From positions 1 through 64,000 of the forward strand of contig SFEP01000002.1 of the NCBI GenBank assembly GCA_004557185.1: DNA of 64,000 nucleotides. Reading direction: 5' to 3'. Position numbers and translations under genes: made by a program. Origin of the DNA: Bacteroidales bacterium. Its GTDB lineage: Bacteria; Bacteroidota; Bacteroidia; Bacteroidales; Bacteroidaceae. Below the pieces are notes generated by a model. That model was not told the origin of the DNA. It searched no databases and saw only the letters and a list, made by a program, of their open reading frames with translations. Of this stretch, positions 27,535 through 35,295 are shown one piece after another. Numbering within the stretch: position 1 is the first letter of the stretch; each line of letters begins with the position of its first letter.

Positions 27535-27639
27535 CGTGTCGCACCGTGGCATACAATGACCAAGCCCGAATGCCGATAGCAACGAAGCAGAGTGGCCATG
27601 ATGACACACCGTCTTTTTCGTGTCGCACCGTGGCATACA
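27528..27639. repeat. 28-bp exact direct repeat, offset 84 bp
   Basis: The 28-base string starting TCTTTTTCGTGTCGCACC occurs at 27528-27555 and again at 27612-27639. The first copy begins inside the T-run of the CotH terminator. Confidence 0.85.
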
Positions 27640-27750
27640 TTCCCTCCCTTCTCTCACCATGCCATCGCTCCTACCCCGGCAGCCTTGGCGCTGCTCCGTG
27701 GGCTTCACGGAAAGGTGCCCACGCTGACGGGCTTAGGAGTAGCCGGAAAC

Positions 27751-27824
27751 AGATGCTACGTAAAAAATGTTACGTCGTTCGTAAAAAAAATCACGTCGTT
27801 CGTAAACTTTTTTACGTAGCATCT
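27751..27824. repeat. Hairpin cassette with 21-bp-phased core (type A)
   Basis: The arms are 17 bp and perfect (27751-27767 with 27808-27824, AGATGCTACGTAAAAAA and its complement). The core contains ACGTCGTTCGTAAA at 27772 and 27793, and the right arm ACGTAGC at 27814, so each step is exactly 21 bp. The sequence after the right arm is GCATCTATTTTC. A near-copy lies at 52529-52596. Confidence 0.85.
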
Positions 27825-27859
27825 ATTTTCGACGGCGTGGCGAGCCGTAAAAATTAGAT

Positions 27860-27922
27860 GCCGTGGAAGAAAGTTCCCACGACATGGAAAAAAGTTCCCA
27901 CGGCGTGGAAGAAAGCTCCCAC
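27860..27922. repeat. Three-unit 21-bp tandem array (type B)
   Basis: Units 27860-27880, 27881-27901 and 27902-27922 share the pattern GCCGTGGAAGAAAG then TTCCCAC, each itself partly palindromic. The array is preceded by AAAATTAGATGCC. One unit in reverse orientation lies at 52469-52493, next to the second type A cassette. Confidence 0.85.
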
Positions 27923-28228
27923 GGCTTCCCGTTGACGCGGGGCGGTGGGCAGGACGCCGGCCAAAGGGCGGTGGCGCGGAGCGGGGCATGCGCTGCGCTG
28001 CCCTTGCATGCGCTGCCCGCTTGCTGCGGTTTCTGTCCTAAGGCCGGCCGTGGGCTTCACCGTTTTTCCCGTTCCCGTCATGGCGGCGGGGCGGGGAGCA
28101 AAGGGCGGGGCGCTCGGGGTGGCGGCAATATGGCATGTATTTGTAGCAAAGCGGCGGGTAAAGAATAAAAAACTGCACACGGCGCCGCTTTGGCGTGCAC
28201 AGGTTAGAAAGACTACCGATTTTTGTCG

Positions 28229-28236
28229 TACCTTTG
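28229..28236 (+). promoter_or_regulatory. TAnnTTTG promoter for nusB
   Basis: The plus strand reads TACCTTTG, 33 nt before the nusB start. A weak TTAG lies at about the -33 position. Confidence 0.6.
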
Positions 28237-28269
28237 CAATACAAACACATAGCTACCTTTTTGAAATTT

Positions 28270-29301
28270 ATGATTAACAGGGAACTTATCCGTCTGAAAG
28301 TGGTGCAACTGGTGTATGCCTACTATCAGAACGAAGGAAAGACCGTAGCGACGGCCGAGAAAGAACTTGAATTTTCCATGCAAAAGGCTTACGACCTTTA
28401 CCTCAACCTGCTCACACTGCTGTGCGACCTGCGCAACGTGGCCGAAAGCAAAGATGCCGTACGCCTGGCCCGCGAAAAACGCACGGGTGCGGCCGAGGGA
28501 GAGCAATCGCCCAACAGCCGATTTGCAGAAAACCGTTTCCTGCTACAACTGAATGCCAACCAGACGCTCAACGAGTTCCGCGAGCAACGGCAGGAGCGCT
28601 GGGACGACGCAGAGGGCTTCGTGCGACGCCTCTACACCGAAATGACGGAGAGCGAAACCTTCATGCAATACATGGAGAACGGCGACTTCAGCTACGAGGC
28701 CGACCGCGAACTCATACGCAAACTCTACAAAACCTTCGTGGTGCCCAACGAGGAACTCGACGACATCATCGAGGGACACTCTCTCTACTGGAACGATGAC
28801 CGCGAGGTGATTGACTCCTTTGTGCTGAAAACCATCAAGCGCTTCGACGAGAAGAACATGGAGGAGCAGGTGCTGCTGCCCATGTACGACAAAGAGGAGG
28901 ACCACCAGTTTGCCATAGGCCTGTTCCGCGAAACGCTGCACCGCGGCCCCGAGTTGCGCCAGCTGATACGCGAGAACGCCAAGAACTGGGACTTCAACCG
29001 CATTGCCCTGATGGACCTCGTGATTACGCAAACGGCACTGGCCGAGGTGCTCACCTTCGACAGCATCCCCCTCAACATCACCTTCAGCGAGTACATCGAC
29101 ATAGCACGCTGCTACAGCACGCCCAAGAGTTATGCCTACGTGAACGGCATGCTCGACGGCATTGTGAAGCGCCTGCGCTCAGAGGGACGCACCACCAAGG
29201 AACGCATCATCACCAAGAAAGCGCACAAGCCCAACCCCAAGCGCGAGGCTGCCGCACAGAAGGCCGACGAAGCACAGGCCGACGAAACACAGGCCGAATG
29301 A
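28270..29301 (+). CDS. nusB: Transcription antitermination factor NusB (long Bacteroidetes form)
   Basis: NusB binds boxA RNA together with NusE to prevent premature termination, chiefly in rRNA operons. The start at 28270 (MINRELIRLKVVQLVYAYYQ) lies after the promoter; the upstream ATG at 28195 precedes the promoter and is rejected. The protein has 343 residues, far more than the ~140 of Escherichia coli but usual for Bacteroidetes. The NusB fold occupies the C-terminal part (WDFNRIALMDLVITQTALAE, SEYIDIARCYSTPKSYAYVN, GMLDGIVKRLRSEGR), and the tail is Lys/Ala-rich and probably disordered. It is the first gene of the nusB-yajC-ybbR-coaE cluster, a conserved Bacteroidales arrangement. Confidence 0.93.
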   Translation: MINRELIRLKVVQLVYAYYQNEGKTVATAEKELEFSMQKAYDLYLNLLTLLCDLRNVAESKDAVRLAREKRTGAAEGEQSPNSRFAENRFLLQLNANQTLNEFREQRQERWDDAEGFVRRLYTEMTESETFMQYMENGDFSYEADRELIRKLYKTFVVPNEELDDIIEGHSLYWNDDREVIDSFVLKTIKRFDEKNMEEQVLLPMYDKEEDHQFAIGLFRETLHRGPELRQLIRENAKNWDFNRIALMDLVITQTALAEVLTFDSIPLNITFSEYIDIARCYSTPKSYAYVNGMLDGIVKRLRSEGRTTKERIITKKAHKPNPKREAAAQKADEAQADETQAE

Positions 29302-29374
29302 CCTGGCCGCAGGCTGCGCACACGACAAAAGCAGAGACATTTTTTCAAACCCCAACTCATAACCCTTTCAACCC

Positions 29375-29677
29375 ATGAATCTTATTCCCCTTCAGGCTGC
29401 CGGCGCACAAGGCGGCGGTTTGCAGATGATAATCATGATGGTGGTACTTTTTGCCATTATGTACTTCTTCATGATTCGTCCACAGCAGAAGAAACAAAAG
29501 GAACTGCAGAAAATGCGCGATGCCCTCAAGGTGGGCGACCGCGTGGTAACCAGCGGCGGCCTGCACGGCACGGTGAGCAGCATCAACGAAGAGCAGCGTC
29601 TGGTAGTCATCAACGCTGACAAGGGCGTAAACCTCACCTTCTCAAAGGATGCCGTGACGCCCATCATCGAGAAATAA
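29375..29677 (+). CDS. yajC: Preprotein translocase accessory subunit YajC
   Basis: This 100-residue protein has one N-terminal membrane helix (LQMIIMMVVLFAIMYFFMI) followed by RPQQKKQKELQKMRDALKVG and the conserved DRVVTSGGLHGTV core. YajC associates with SecDF at the Sec translocon; it is usually dispensable. It sits 73 nt after nusB. A hairpin with a T-rich tail (29700-29723) follows and may reduce readthrough into ybbR. Confidence 0.95.
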   Translation: MNLIPLQAAGAQGGGLQMIIMMVVLFAIMYFFMIRPQQKKQKELQKMRDALKVGDRVVTSGGLHGTVSSINEEQRLVVINADKGVNLTFSKDAVTPIIEK

Positions 29678-29699
29678 ATCACCGAGCATTCAACTCACA

Positions 29700-29732
29700 G
29701 GGCAAAGGCTGCGGTCTTTGCCCTTGTTGTTT
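29700..29732 (+). terminator. Hairpin with T-rich tail between yajC and ybbR
   Basis: An 8-bp stem (GGGCAAAG at 29700-29707, CTTTGCCC at 29716-29723) is followed by TTGTTGTTT. It resembles an intrinsic terminator inside an otherwise conserved gene cluster, so it may act as an attenuator. Confidence 0.6.
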
Positions 29733-29808
29733 GCACACCATGTGGCCTTAGGCTCCCTATGCACGACAAACGCGGCGGCGCAGCACGCCGCCTCTATCAC
29801 ACCGCACT

Positions 29809-30792
29809 ATGACACTCAAGAACGCCTCAAAGAAAGGTCTGGCCATGATTTGGAACAGGCAATTCTTCATCTTCCTGTTCTTCCTCGCGCTGTCGAGCGT
29901 GTTCTGGGCCATGCAGGCTCTCAACGAAACGTATGAGGAGGACTTCTACATTCCCCTGCGGCTGGAGGGTGTGCCGGGCAACGTGGTGGTGACCACCGAA
30001 CTGCCCGCAGCACTGCACGTGAGGCTGCAGGACAAGGGCGTGAACCTCATAGCCTATCGCACAACCAACCGCTTCAAGGATATCAGCATCGACTTTGCCA
30101 ACTATGCCAACGCCGCAGGGCACGTGATGCTGCCGGGCACGGAACTGATGAAGCAGGTGAACTCGCAACTGCTGCCCAGCACGCACGTGGTGGCTTACAA
30201 GCCCGACGCACTCGACTTCTACTACAACTACGGGCAGTGCAAACGTGTGCCCGTGGTGCTCACAGGGCATGTGTCGGCAGGCAAACTCTACTCGTTGGCG
30301 CAAATCAAATGTCCGCACGACTCGGTGACGGTGTATGCCACACGCGAGGTGCTCGACACCATTACCGGGGCTTACACGCAACCGCTGAACCTGCGCAACC
30401 TGACGGACACAATGCAGGTGAAGGCTACTTTCCAGGCGGTGAGAGGCGCCAAATTCGTGCCCGCTACCACGCAGGTGACCTTCTGCATAGACCGCATGGT
30501 GGAGAAAACGGTGCAGGTGCCTGTGCAGCAGGTGAATTTCCCCGCTGCCAAGCAACTACGCACCTTCCCCGGCTCGGTGAAGGTAACGTTCCAGGTGCCG
30601 ATGGGCCTATACAGAAAGGTGACGGGCAACGACTTCGTGATTGTGGTAAACTACGAGGAACTGCTGCATAACAAGACAAACATGTGCCGCCTGGCGCTGA
30701 AGAGTGTGCCGGCAGGTGCAAGCCACGTGCGCATCGTGCCGCAGGACGTGGAATTTGTGATAGAGGACGTACCCGAAAATGAAATGGAATAG
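29809..30792 (+). CDS. YbbR-domain membrane protein
   Basis: This 327-residue protein has one N-terminal membrane helix (FFIFLFFLALSSVFWAMQAL) and several YbbR-type beta domains outside the membrane (YIPLRLEGVPGNVVVTTELPAALHVRLQDKG; CKRVPVVLTGHVSAG; EKTVQVPVQQVNFPAAKQLRTFPGSVKVTFQV). In Firmicutes the YbbR protein CdaR regulates the diadenylate cyclase CdaA. Here the neighbour is coaE instead, as in other Bacteroidales, so the partner is unknown. Its last codons overlap the start of coaE by 14 nt, indicating translational coupling. Confidence 0.85.
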   Translation: MTLKNASKKGLAMIWNRQFFIFLFFLALSSVFWAMQALNETYEEDFYIPLRLEGVPGNVVVTTELPAALHVRLQDKGVNLIAYRTTNRFKDISIDFANYANAAGHVMLPGTELMKQVNSQLLPSTHVVAYKPDALDFYYNYGQCKRVPVVLTGHVSAGKLYSLAQIKCPHDSVTVYATREVLDTITGAYTQPLNLRNLTDTMQVKATFQAVRGAKFVPATTQVTFCIDRMVEKTVQVPVQQVNFPAAKQLRTFPGSVKVTFQVPMGLYRKVTGNDFVIVVNYEELLHNKTNMCRLALKSVPAGASHVRIVPQDVEFVIEDVPENEME

Positions 30793-31555
30793 GAACGAAC
30801 CGGACACCCTCGTGCAAGTGCCCCCCGTGTTGCGCATAGGCATTACGGGGGGCATTGGCTCTGGTAAATCGTATGTGTGCCGGCAGCTGGAGGCTGTGGG
30901 GCATGAGGTATTCTACTGCGATGAGGAGGCGAAACGCATCATTCGCCACGATGCCACCGTGCAGCAGGCGCTGCGGCAACTGGTGGGGCACGAGGTGTAT
31001 GACGCCGAAGGCCGCCTCGTGAAGCCCGTGCTGGCGGCTTATCTGTGCCGCGGCAGGGAGTATGCCGCCCAGGTGGATGCCATCGTGCATCCCCGTGTGG
31101 CCTTGGCTTTTGCCCAAAGGGCCTGGCTCAAAGCGCACAGGACTGCCACAGCCAGCGGCTCGGCAGCGGGCTGTCCCGCCCCGCCCTCGTGGACAGCGAC
31201 ACTGGGCGGGGTGGCACCGCAGGAGGTGCCGGCGGCACTGGGCGGGATACTGCCCGCCGCCCCCCGCATCTGCCCCACCCTGCAAGGCTGCACGCGGCCG
31301 CTAACACTGACGCCTGCCGACCTGCAGCAACTCGACCCCGACACGACGCTGTTCATGGAATGTGCGCTGCTCTATGAGTCGCACTTCGACCATCTGGTGC
31401 ACCGCGTGCTGATGGTGGACGCTCCGCTGGACGTGAGGCTGCAACGCGTGATGGCTCGCGACAAGGTGAGCGAAGAGAAGGCGAGGGCATGGATGGCGCT
31501 GCAAATGGACGACAGCGAGAAACGGAGCCGCGCCGACTGGGTGGTGCAGAACTGA
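30779..31555 (+). CDS. coaE: Dephospho-CoA kinase with internal insertion
   Basis: CoaE phosphorylates dephospho-CoA in the last step of coenzyme A synthesis. The P-loop is GITGGIGSGKS near residue 21. FYCDEEAKRIIR, the IVHPRV motif and FMECALLYES are in family order, as is the late VDAPLDVRLQRVMARD. Two oddities are visible. First, a Gly/Ala/Pro-rich insertion of ~55 residues (after LKAHRTATAS to about TRPLTLTP) separates the IVHPRV helix from FMECALLYE; family members have only a few residues there. Second, the protein stops at RADWVVQN, about 15-20 residues shorter than usual. The core is conserved, so I expect function, but the insertion is unusual. Confidence 0.9.
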   Translation: MKWNRNEPDTLVQVPPVLRIGITGGIGSGKSYVCRQLEAVGHEVFYCDEEAKRIIRHDATVQQALRQLVGHEVYDAEGRLVKPVLAAYLCRGREYAAQVDAIVHPRVALAFAQRAWLKAHRTATASGSAAGCPAPPSWTATLGGVAPQEVPAALGGILPAAPRICPTLQGCTRPLTLTPADLQQLDPDTTLFMECALLYESHFDHLVHRVLMVDAPLDVRLQRVMARDKVSEEKARAWMALQMDDSEKRSRADWVVQN

Positions 31556-31654
31556 CGACATGCTGGCTGGGCGGTAGGCTACGCTGGGCCGGGCTTTACC
31601 AATGAGTCAAAGCATGTGCTTGGCTGGCTGTAGTGTTTTCCATCATTATCCTAA

Positions 31655-31755
31655 GCATTTGCTACGCTGGTCCGGGCATTAGCCACGCGGACCAGAGCGT
31701 TGGCCACGCTGGCCAGGGCATTTTCCACACCTGCCAAGGCTTTTCCACACTTCAT
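31655..31755. repeat. Degenerate 21-bp tandem array downstream of coaE
   Basis: Units begin at 31655, 31676, 31697 and 31718 (exactly 21 bp), with a fifth partial unit at 31739. The pattern is GCATT then GCCACGCTGGCCAG with changes. A further similar piece (GCTACGCTGGGCCGGGC) lies at 31578. The 31556-31872 gap holds this array and a terminator and no gene. Confidence 0.75.
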
Positions 31756-31791
31756 GCCGCAAGGTGCTCTGTAGCCATCCCGGCCATAATG

Positions 31792-31849
31792 AAAGCGCGA
31801 GGGGCGCACCGTGAGATGTTCACAATCTCAGGTGCGCCCCTCGCGCTTT
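31792..31849. terminator. Strong bidirectional terminator between coaE and the barrel-repeat protein gene
   Basis: A 19-bp perfect stem (31792-31810 with 31831-31849, AAAGCGCGAGGGGCGCACC and its complement) is followed on the plus strand by TTTTTGG. The convergent gene ends 23 nt further on. Confidence 0.8.
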
Positions 31850-31872
31850 TTGGGCATTGCGCCGTAGAGCGC

Positions 31873-34800
31873 TTAGAAGTAGAACTTGGTACCGAGCATC
31901 AGATGCACTTCGCCCTCGGCGGGGTGGGTGGTTTCAAACTCGATTTTCTTGGACGATATGCTGGCCTGCGGCTCGAAGTAAACCTCGATGAGGCGACTCA
32001 CGCGGCAACCGAGCTGCATGGAGGCCTGGAAACCGAAGCCCTTCATGGTAGGCCACCAGTTGTAGCGACGGTTGATGGTGTAGATGGGACCCACAGCCGT
32101 GGTTAACTGGAAGAGCTTGTGCTCGGTGCTCTCACCCGTGAGGGCGGCACGGATGTTGGTGATGTACTCGATATGTACGATGTTGTTCACGCTGTTGCCC
32201 TTGCCACTGCGCTGCACGGCGGTGCGGCTGTAACCACCCCTGATGCCATGCACATTGCCAAACCAGCGACCATAGCAGAGGTCGGCGGGCAGCGTGAGCT
32301 TGCGCTTGATGGGGTTGATGGTGTTGATGTTACCCGTGTAGAGGCCGACACCGATGCCCGTCTGCACGAAGTTCTTGCGCTCTACGTCGCTGAACTGGCG
32401 CTCGGAGCGCTTCACACGCTGGAAACCGTAGTCAATACCGAGCATGGCCGTGGGAGCAAGACGCTCGCGGCGCTCGCCAACACGCTGGGTGAAACGGTAG
32501 GGCAACTGGCCCTCAAGATAGACGTTGACGTTGGGCGACACGCGGAAGGAGAGTTGGGCCCCCACGTGAAGGTCAAACAATGCGTTCTTGTCGCCCTCAA
32601 CAGTATAGTCGCCGCCCACGTTGAAACCGCCTAAGGCTATCACGTTGACAAGGCGCTCGGGGTTATAGCCCAAGGTGTGTGCCGTGAGGTCGGTAAGGAG
32701 GTCGCCTCCCAGCGAGCCTTCGCAGTAGCGATGGGCACTGCCAAGGATGCTCGATGCCTTCACGTTGGCACGCCATGCGCTGTAAGGATTGAACCAGCTG
32801 ACGTAGCTGAGGCGTGCAGTGGGGGCATACCATGACTTGTCGCCCAGATAACGGGCCGGGGCATACATACCGCCAGCCACAGAGATGTAGCTGCGGTGAC
32901 CGTGCTCCTGATAGAGGGGCCTGTCGTGCTCGGTCTCCGCACCGCGCATGTTCACTTTGATACCGGCAAGGAGGTCGGCCACGGGGTCAACACTACGTTG
33001 CATGGGGTTGGGAGCGAAGTGGCTGTTGTAGATGCGTATCTGCGGCTCTACGTAGACGGAGAGCATCTTGGTGATGTGCGCCTCAGCCTGCAAGCCGCCT
33101 TGCACCATGAAGTAGGGCGCGCCCTTGCTGCCGTAGTTGGTGCGCTTGCTCATGCCCAGACCAAGCAGGGCATAGAGGTCGAACCAGCGCTTGTGGCGTA
33201 CGCCCAAGAAGGAGTTGGTCACGTGGAACATGTAGTCGGCACCCACCGTGATGCTGCGGAATTTGTCAACAGAGCCCGTTTGGTACTGGCCAAAGCGGCC
33301 CCATACGCGAGCACCGTGCAGAGAGGTGAACCACTGGCCAAAACCGAGATGGGCCACATAGCCTAAGTAGTCGAAAGGATGCTGGAAGACGGTGCGCGAA
33401 CCTACCCAGCCCGTACCGCCGGCTATTTCGAGGAACATGTTGTCGCGCCAGCTCTTGCGCTCAAACTCGTCGGGCGAACGGCGCAGGTCGAAGCCCTTGC
33501 GGAAGTCGCTATTGATGGTCAAACCTGCCAGCATGGAGGTGGCTACTTCGTAACGCGAGGTGTTGATGCCCGGTGTAGCGCCGGTTTTGTAAAGCTCGAG
33601 ACGGGGCTCTACGTAGAAGTCGAGGCCCTGCATGAGGCGCACGTTGGCCTGGATGCCTCCCACGTAGCCGAGTTCCGTATCGTTGAAGTAGTTGTTGTGG
33701 AAATGCTTCAATTCCAAACCGGCGAGGGCGTTGAAACTGACGCGACGGTCGTTGCGGTAGCCAGCGAAGAAGTTGGAGAGGTTGAACATGTAGTCCAATT
33801 CGCCAGCCACGTAACGCAGGAAGCGTTGCTCATAGGGCCTTTCGGGCACACGCTGGAAACCGCCACGCTCGGTGCGACCACCGTACATGCCGAGGCGCAC
33901 ACCGTTGTAGCGGCCGAACCATTTACCCACACCGAGGTAGCCGAGCACGCCGCGGTTGTTTTTCCAGCTTCCGGGCAAGGCGTTCACCACAAACGTGGGG
34001 CCTGCGGCCGTGGAGAGGAACCAGTTTTCAAAGAACTTCTTCGAGAAGGTTTGGTCAAACGAGCGTTCCTCCTGCTCCATACGGCGGAAGCCCAAACCTG
34101 CCATGATTTCGGCATAGGGGCGCATCTGGTGCCAGGTGGGCAGCTGCGTGACGCCGTTCGACAATACGCCGACACGGGGCTCTACGTACAGATAATTATA
34201 ACGCATCAGCTTGACCTGGCTGCGAAGGCCCACGTGCACACCGAAGCCAAAGTCTCTGTTTCCATGACTGTTGGAGACGGACACATCGGCACCGAAGACA
34301 CCGTGCATCTCGAAGCGGCGCGGCTTCATGTAGTCGGGACGTGCCACAGAGTGCAGGTTGAGCGTATAGTCCAAGCCGATGCCTACGAAGCGGGTGCGCT
34401 GTTCGACCATGCGGTAACGACCTCCCTTGATGGTGAGGCGAGCACCGTGTTCGGGCGTGAACCATTTACCAAGGGCTGCCTCGCCCTGCGCACCAAACTG
34501 GTGTATCATGCGGGTGGCCATGAAGTTGACACCAAAGCCGCCTTCAAAGTAGAGATGCTCTGCCCAGCCTTTGTTGGCAAAATGCTTCGCGATGTTGGGG
34601 TTGCCCATCATGTAGTAGACAGCACCGAGGGAGTCCTTGGGGGCAACGGTGTCGAGGTCAATGGGAATGATGGTGCGCGGACGCCACTTATTTGCTTCCA
34701 CATCCTGATATTCCTTGATGCGACGCTGCAGTTCCCAATAATCCTCAACTGCCTGGAAGTTGAAGCTGAAGGGGGGCTCTTTCTTTTCGGCTTTCGGTTC

Positions 34801-35127
34801 CTTCTGCTTGCGCTTCTTCTTGCCGCCTTGAATGCTGTCGGTGGGGATGCCGCTGCTTTTCACGCTTTGAGTGATCACAGCAGAGTCGGCTTGCACGGCC
34901 TTGTCATCAGTTTTGCGGCGTTTGCGCTTCGATGCTTTGGCCTCCTTGCCAGCAACGGCTTTCGCGGTGGTGTCGGCGGCCTCAGCTTGCGTTACCACAG
35001 CTTGCGTTACCACAGCCGTATCCTGCCGCAAGCTATCGGCCACCTGCTGCGCTACGGCCTGAAGGGAGAATCCACAGGCCAGAGCACCAACAGCCAGCAT
35101 TCTGTGTAGTTTATGCTGCAAATACAT
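31873..35127 (-). CDS. Outer-membrane protein with five tandem beta-barrel-like modules
   Basis: This is a predicted outer-membrane or surface protein of 1084 residues with signal peptide (MYLQHKLHRMLAVGALACGFSLQAVAQ); an ATG at 35166 is possible but gives a worse signal. Residues ~25-125 are Ala/Thr/Lys-rich, with basic runs (SKRKRRK, GGKKKRKQKEPKAEKK). The rest repeats a module of about 180-190 residues five times. Markers of each module are a G(K/Q/R)WF phrase (GKWFTPEHGARL, GKWFGRYNGVRL, GQWFTSLHGARV, SWFNPYSAWRA, GRWFGNVHGIRG) and a closing YVEPR-type strand (LYVEPRVGV, FYVEPRLEL, VYVEPQIRI, VYLEGQLPY, VYFEPQASI). It ends in an outer-membrane-type aromatic strand (LGTKFYF). I do not recognise a named family. 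Function is unknown. Confidence 0.75.
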   Translation of the reverse strand: MYLQHKLHRMLAVGALACGFSLQAVAQQVADSLRQDTAVVTQAVVTQAEAADTTAKAVAGKEAKASKRKRRKTDDKAVQADSAVITQSVKSSGIPTDSIQGGKKKRKQKEPKAEKKEPPFSFNFQAVEDYWELQRRIKEYQDVEANKWRPRTIIPIDLDTVAPKDSLGAVYYMMGNPNIAKHFANKGWAEHLYFEGGFGVNFMATRMIHQFGAQGEAALGKWFTPEHGARLTIKGGRYRMVEQRTRFVGIGLDYTLNLHSVARPDYMKPRRFEMHGVFGADVSVSNSHGNRDFGFGVHVGLRSQVKLMRYNYLYVEPRVGVLSNGVTQLPTWHQMRPYAEIMAGLGFRRMEQEERSFDQTFSKKFFENWFLSTAAGPTFVVNALPGSWKNNRGVLGYLGVGKWFGRYNGVRLGMYGGRTERGGFQRVPERPYEQRFLRYVAGELDYMFNLSNFFAGYRNDRRVSFNALAGLELKHFHNNYFNDTELGYVGGIQANVRLMQGLDFYVEPRLELYKTGATPGINTSRYEVATSMLAGLTINSDFRKGFDLRRSPDEFERKSWRDNMFLEIAGGTGWVGSRTVFQHPFDYLGYVAHLGFGQWFTSLHGARVWGRFGQYQTGSVDKFRSITVGADYMFHVTNSFLGVRHKRWFDLYALLGLGMSKRTNYGSKGAPYFMVQGGLQAEAHITKMLSVYVEPQIRIYNSHFAPNPMQRSVDPVADLLAGIKVNMRGAETEHDRPLYQEHGHRSYISVAGGMYAPARYLGDKSWYAPTARLSYVSWFNPYSAWRANVKASSILGSAHRYCEGSLGGDLLTDLTAHTLGYNPERLVNVIALGGFNVGGDYTVEGDKNALFDLHVGAQLSFRVSPNVNVYLEGQLPYRFTQRVGERRERLAPTAMLGIDYGFQRVKRSERQFSDVERKNFVQTGIGVGLYTGNINTINPIKRKLTLPADLCYGRWFGNVHGIRGGYSRTAVQRSGKGNSVNNIVHIEYITNIRAALTGESTEHKLFQLTTAVGPIYTINRRYNWWPTMKGFGFQASMQLGCRVSRLIEVYFEPQASISSKKIEFETTHPAEGEVHLMLGTKFYF

Positions 35128-35295
35128 GTCTTTGCAAATATCTTTGTTTCGTGTTGTTTGGTTCATTGTAGGCGGTTCGTTTTACCGTTCATCTCTTCTT
35201 CCACAGCCCTTTGCATCAAGCAGTAGCAGCGTGGGTTTGCCGTGAATAGGGGTAACTGCACTTGCTGACATAGCGTGGCTGTCGGCACGGCAGCG

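Larger units (their letters stand above)
27640..28228. other. Gap without genes between the CotH protein and nusB
   Basis: No reading frame here looks coding: they are short, lack family features and cross repeats. The gap contains a 74-bp hairpin cassette (27751-27824), a three-unit 21-bp array (27860-27922), and a GC-rich stretch to 28190 in which I see nothing definite. The nusB promoter begins at 28229. Confidence 0.6.
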
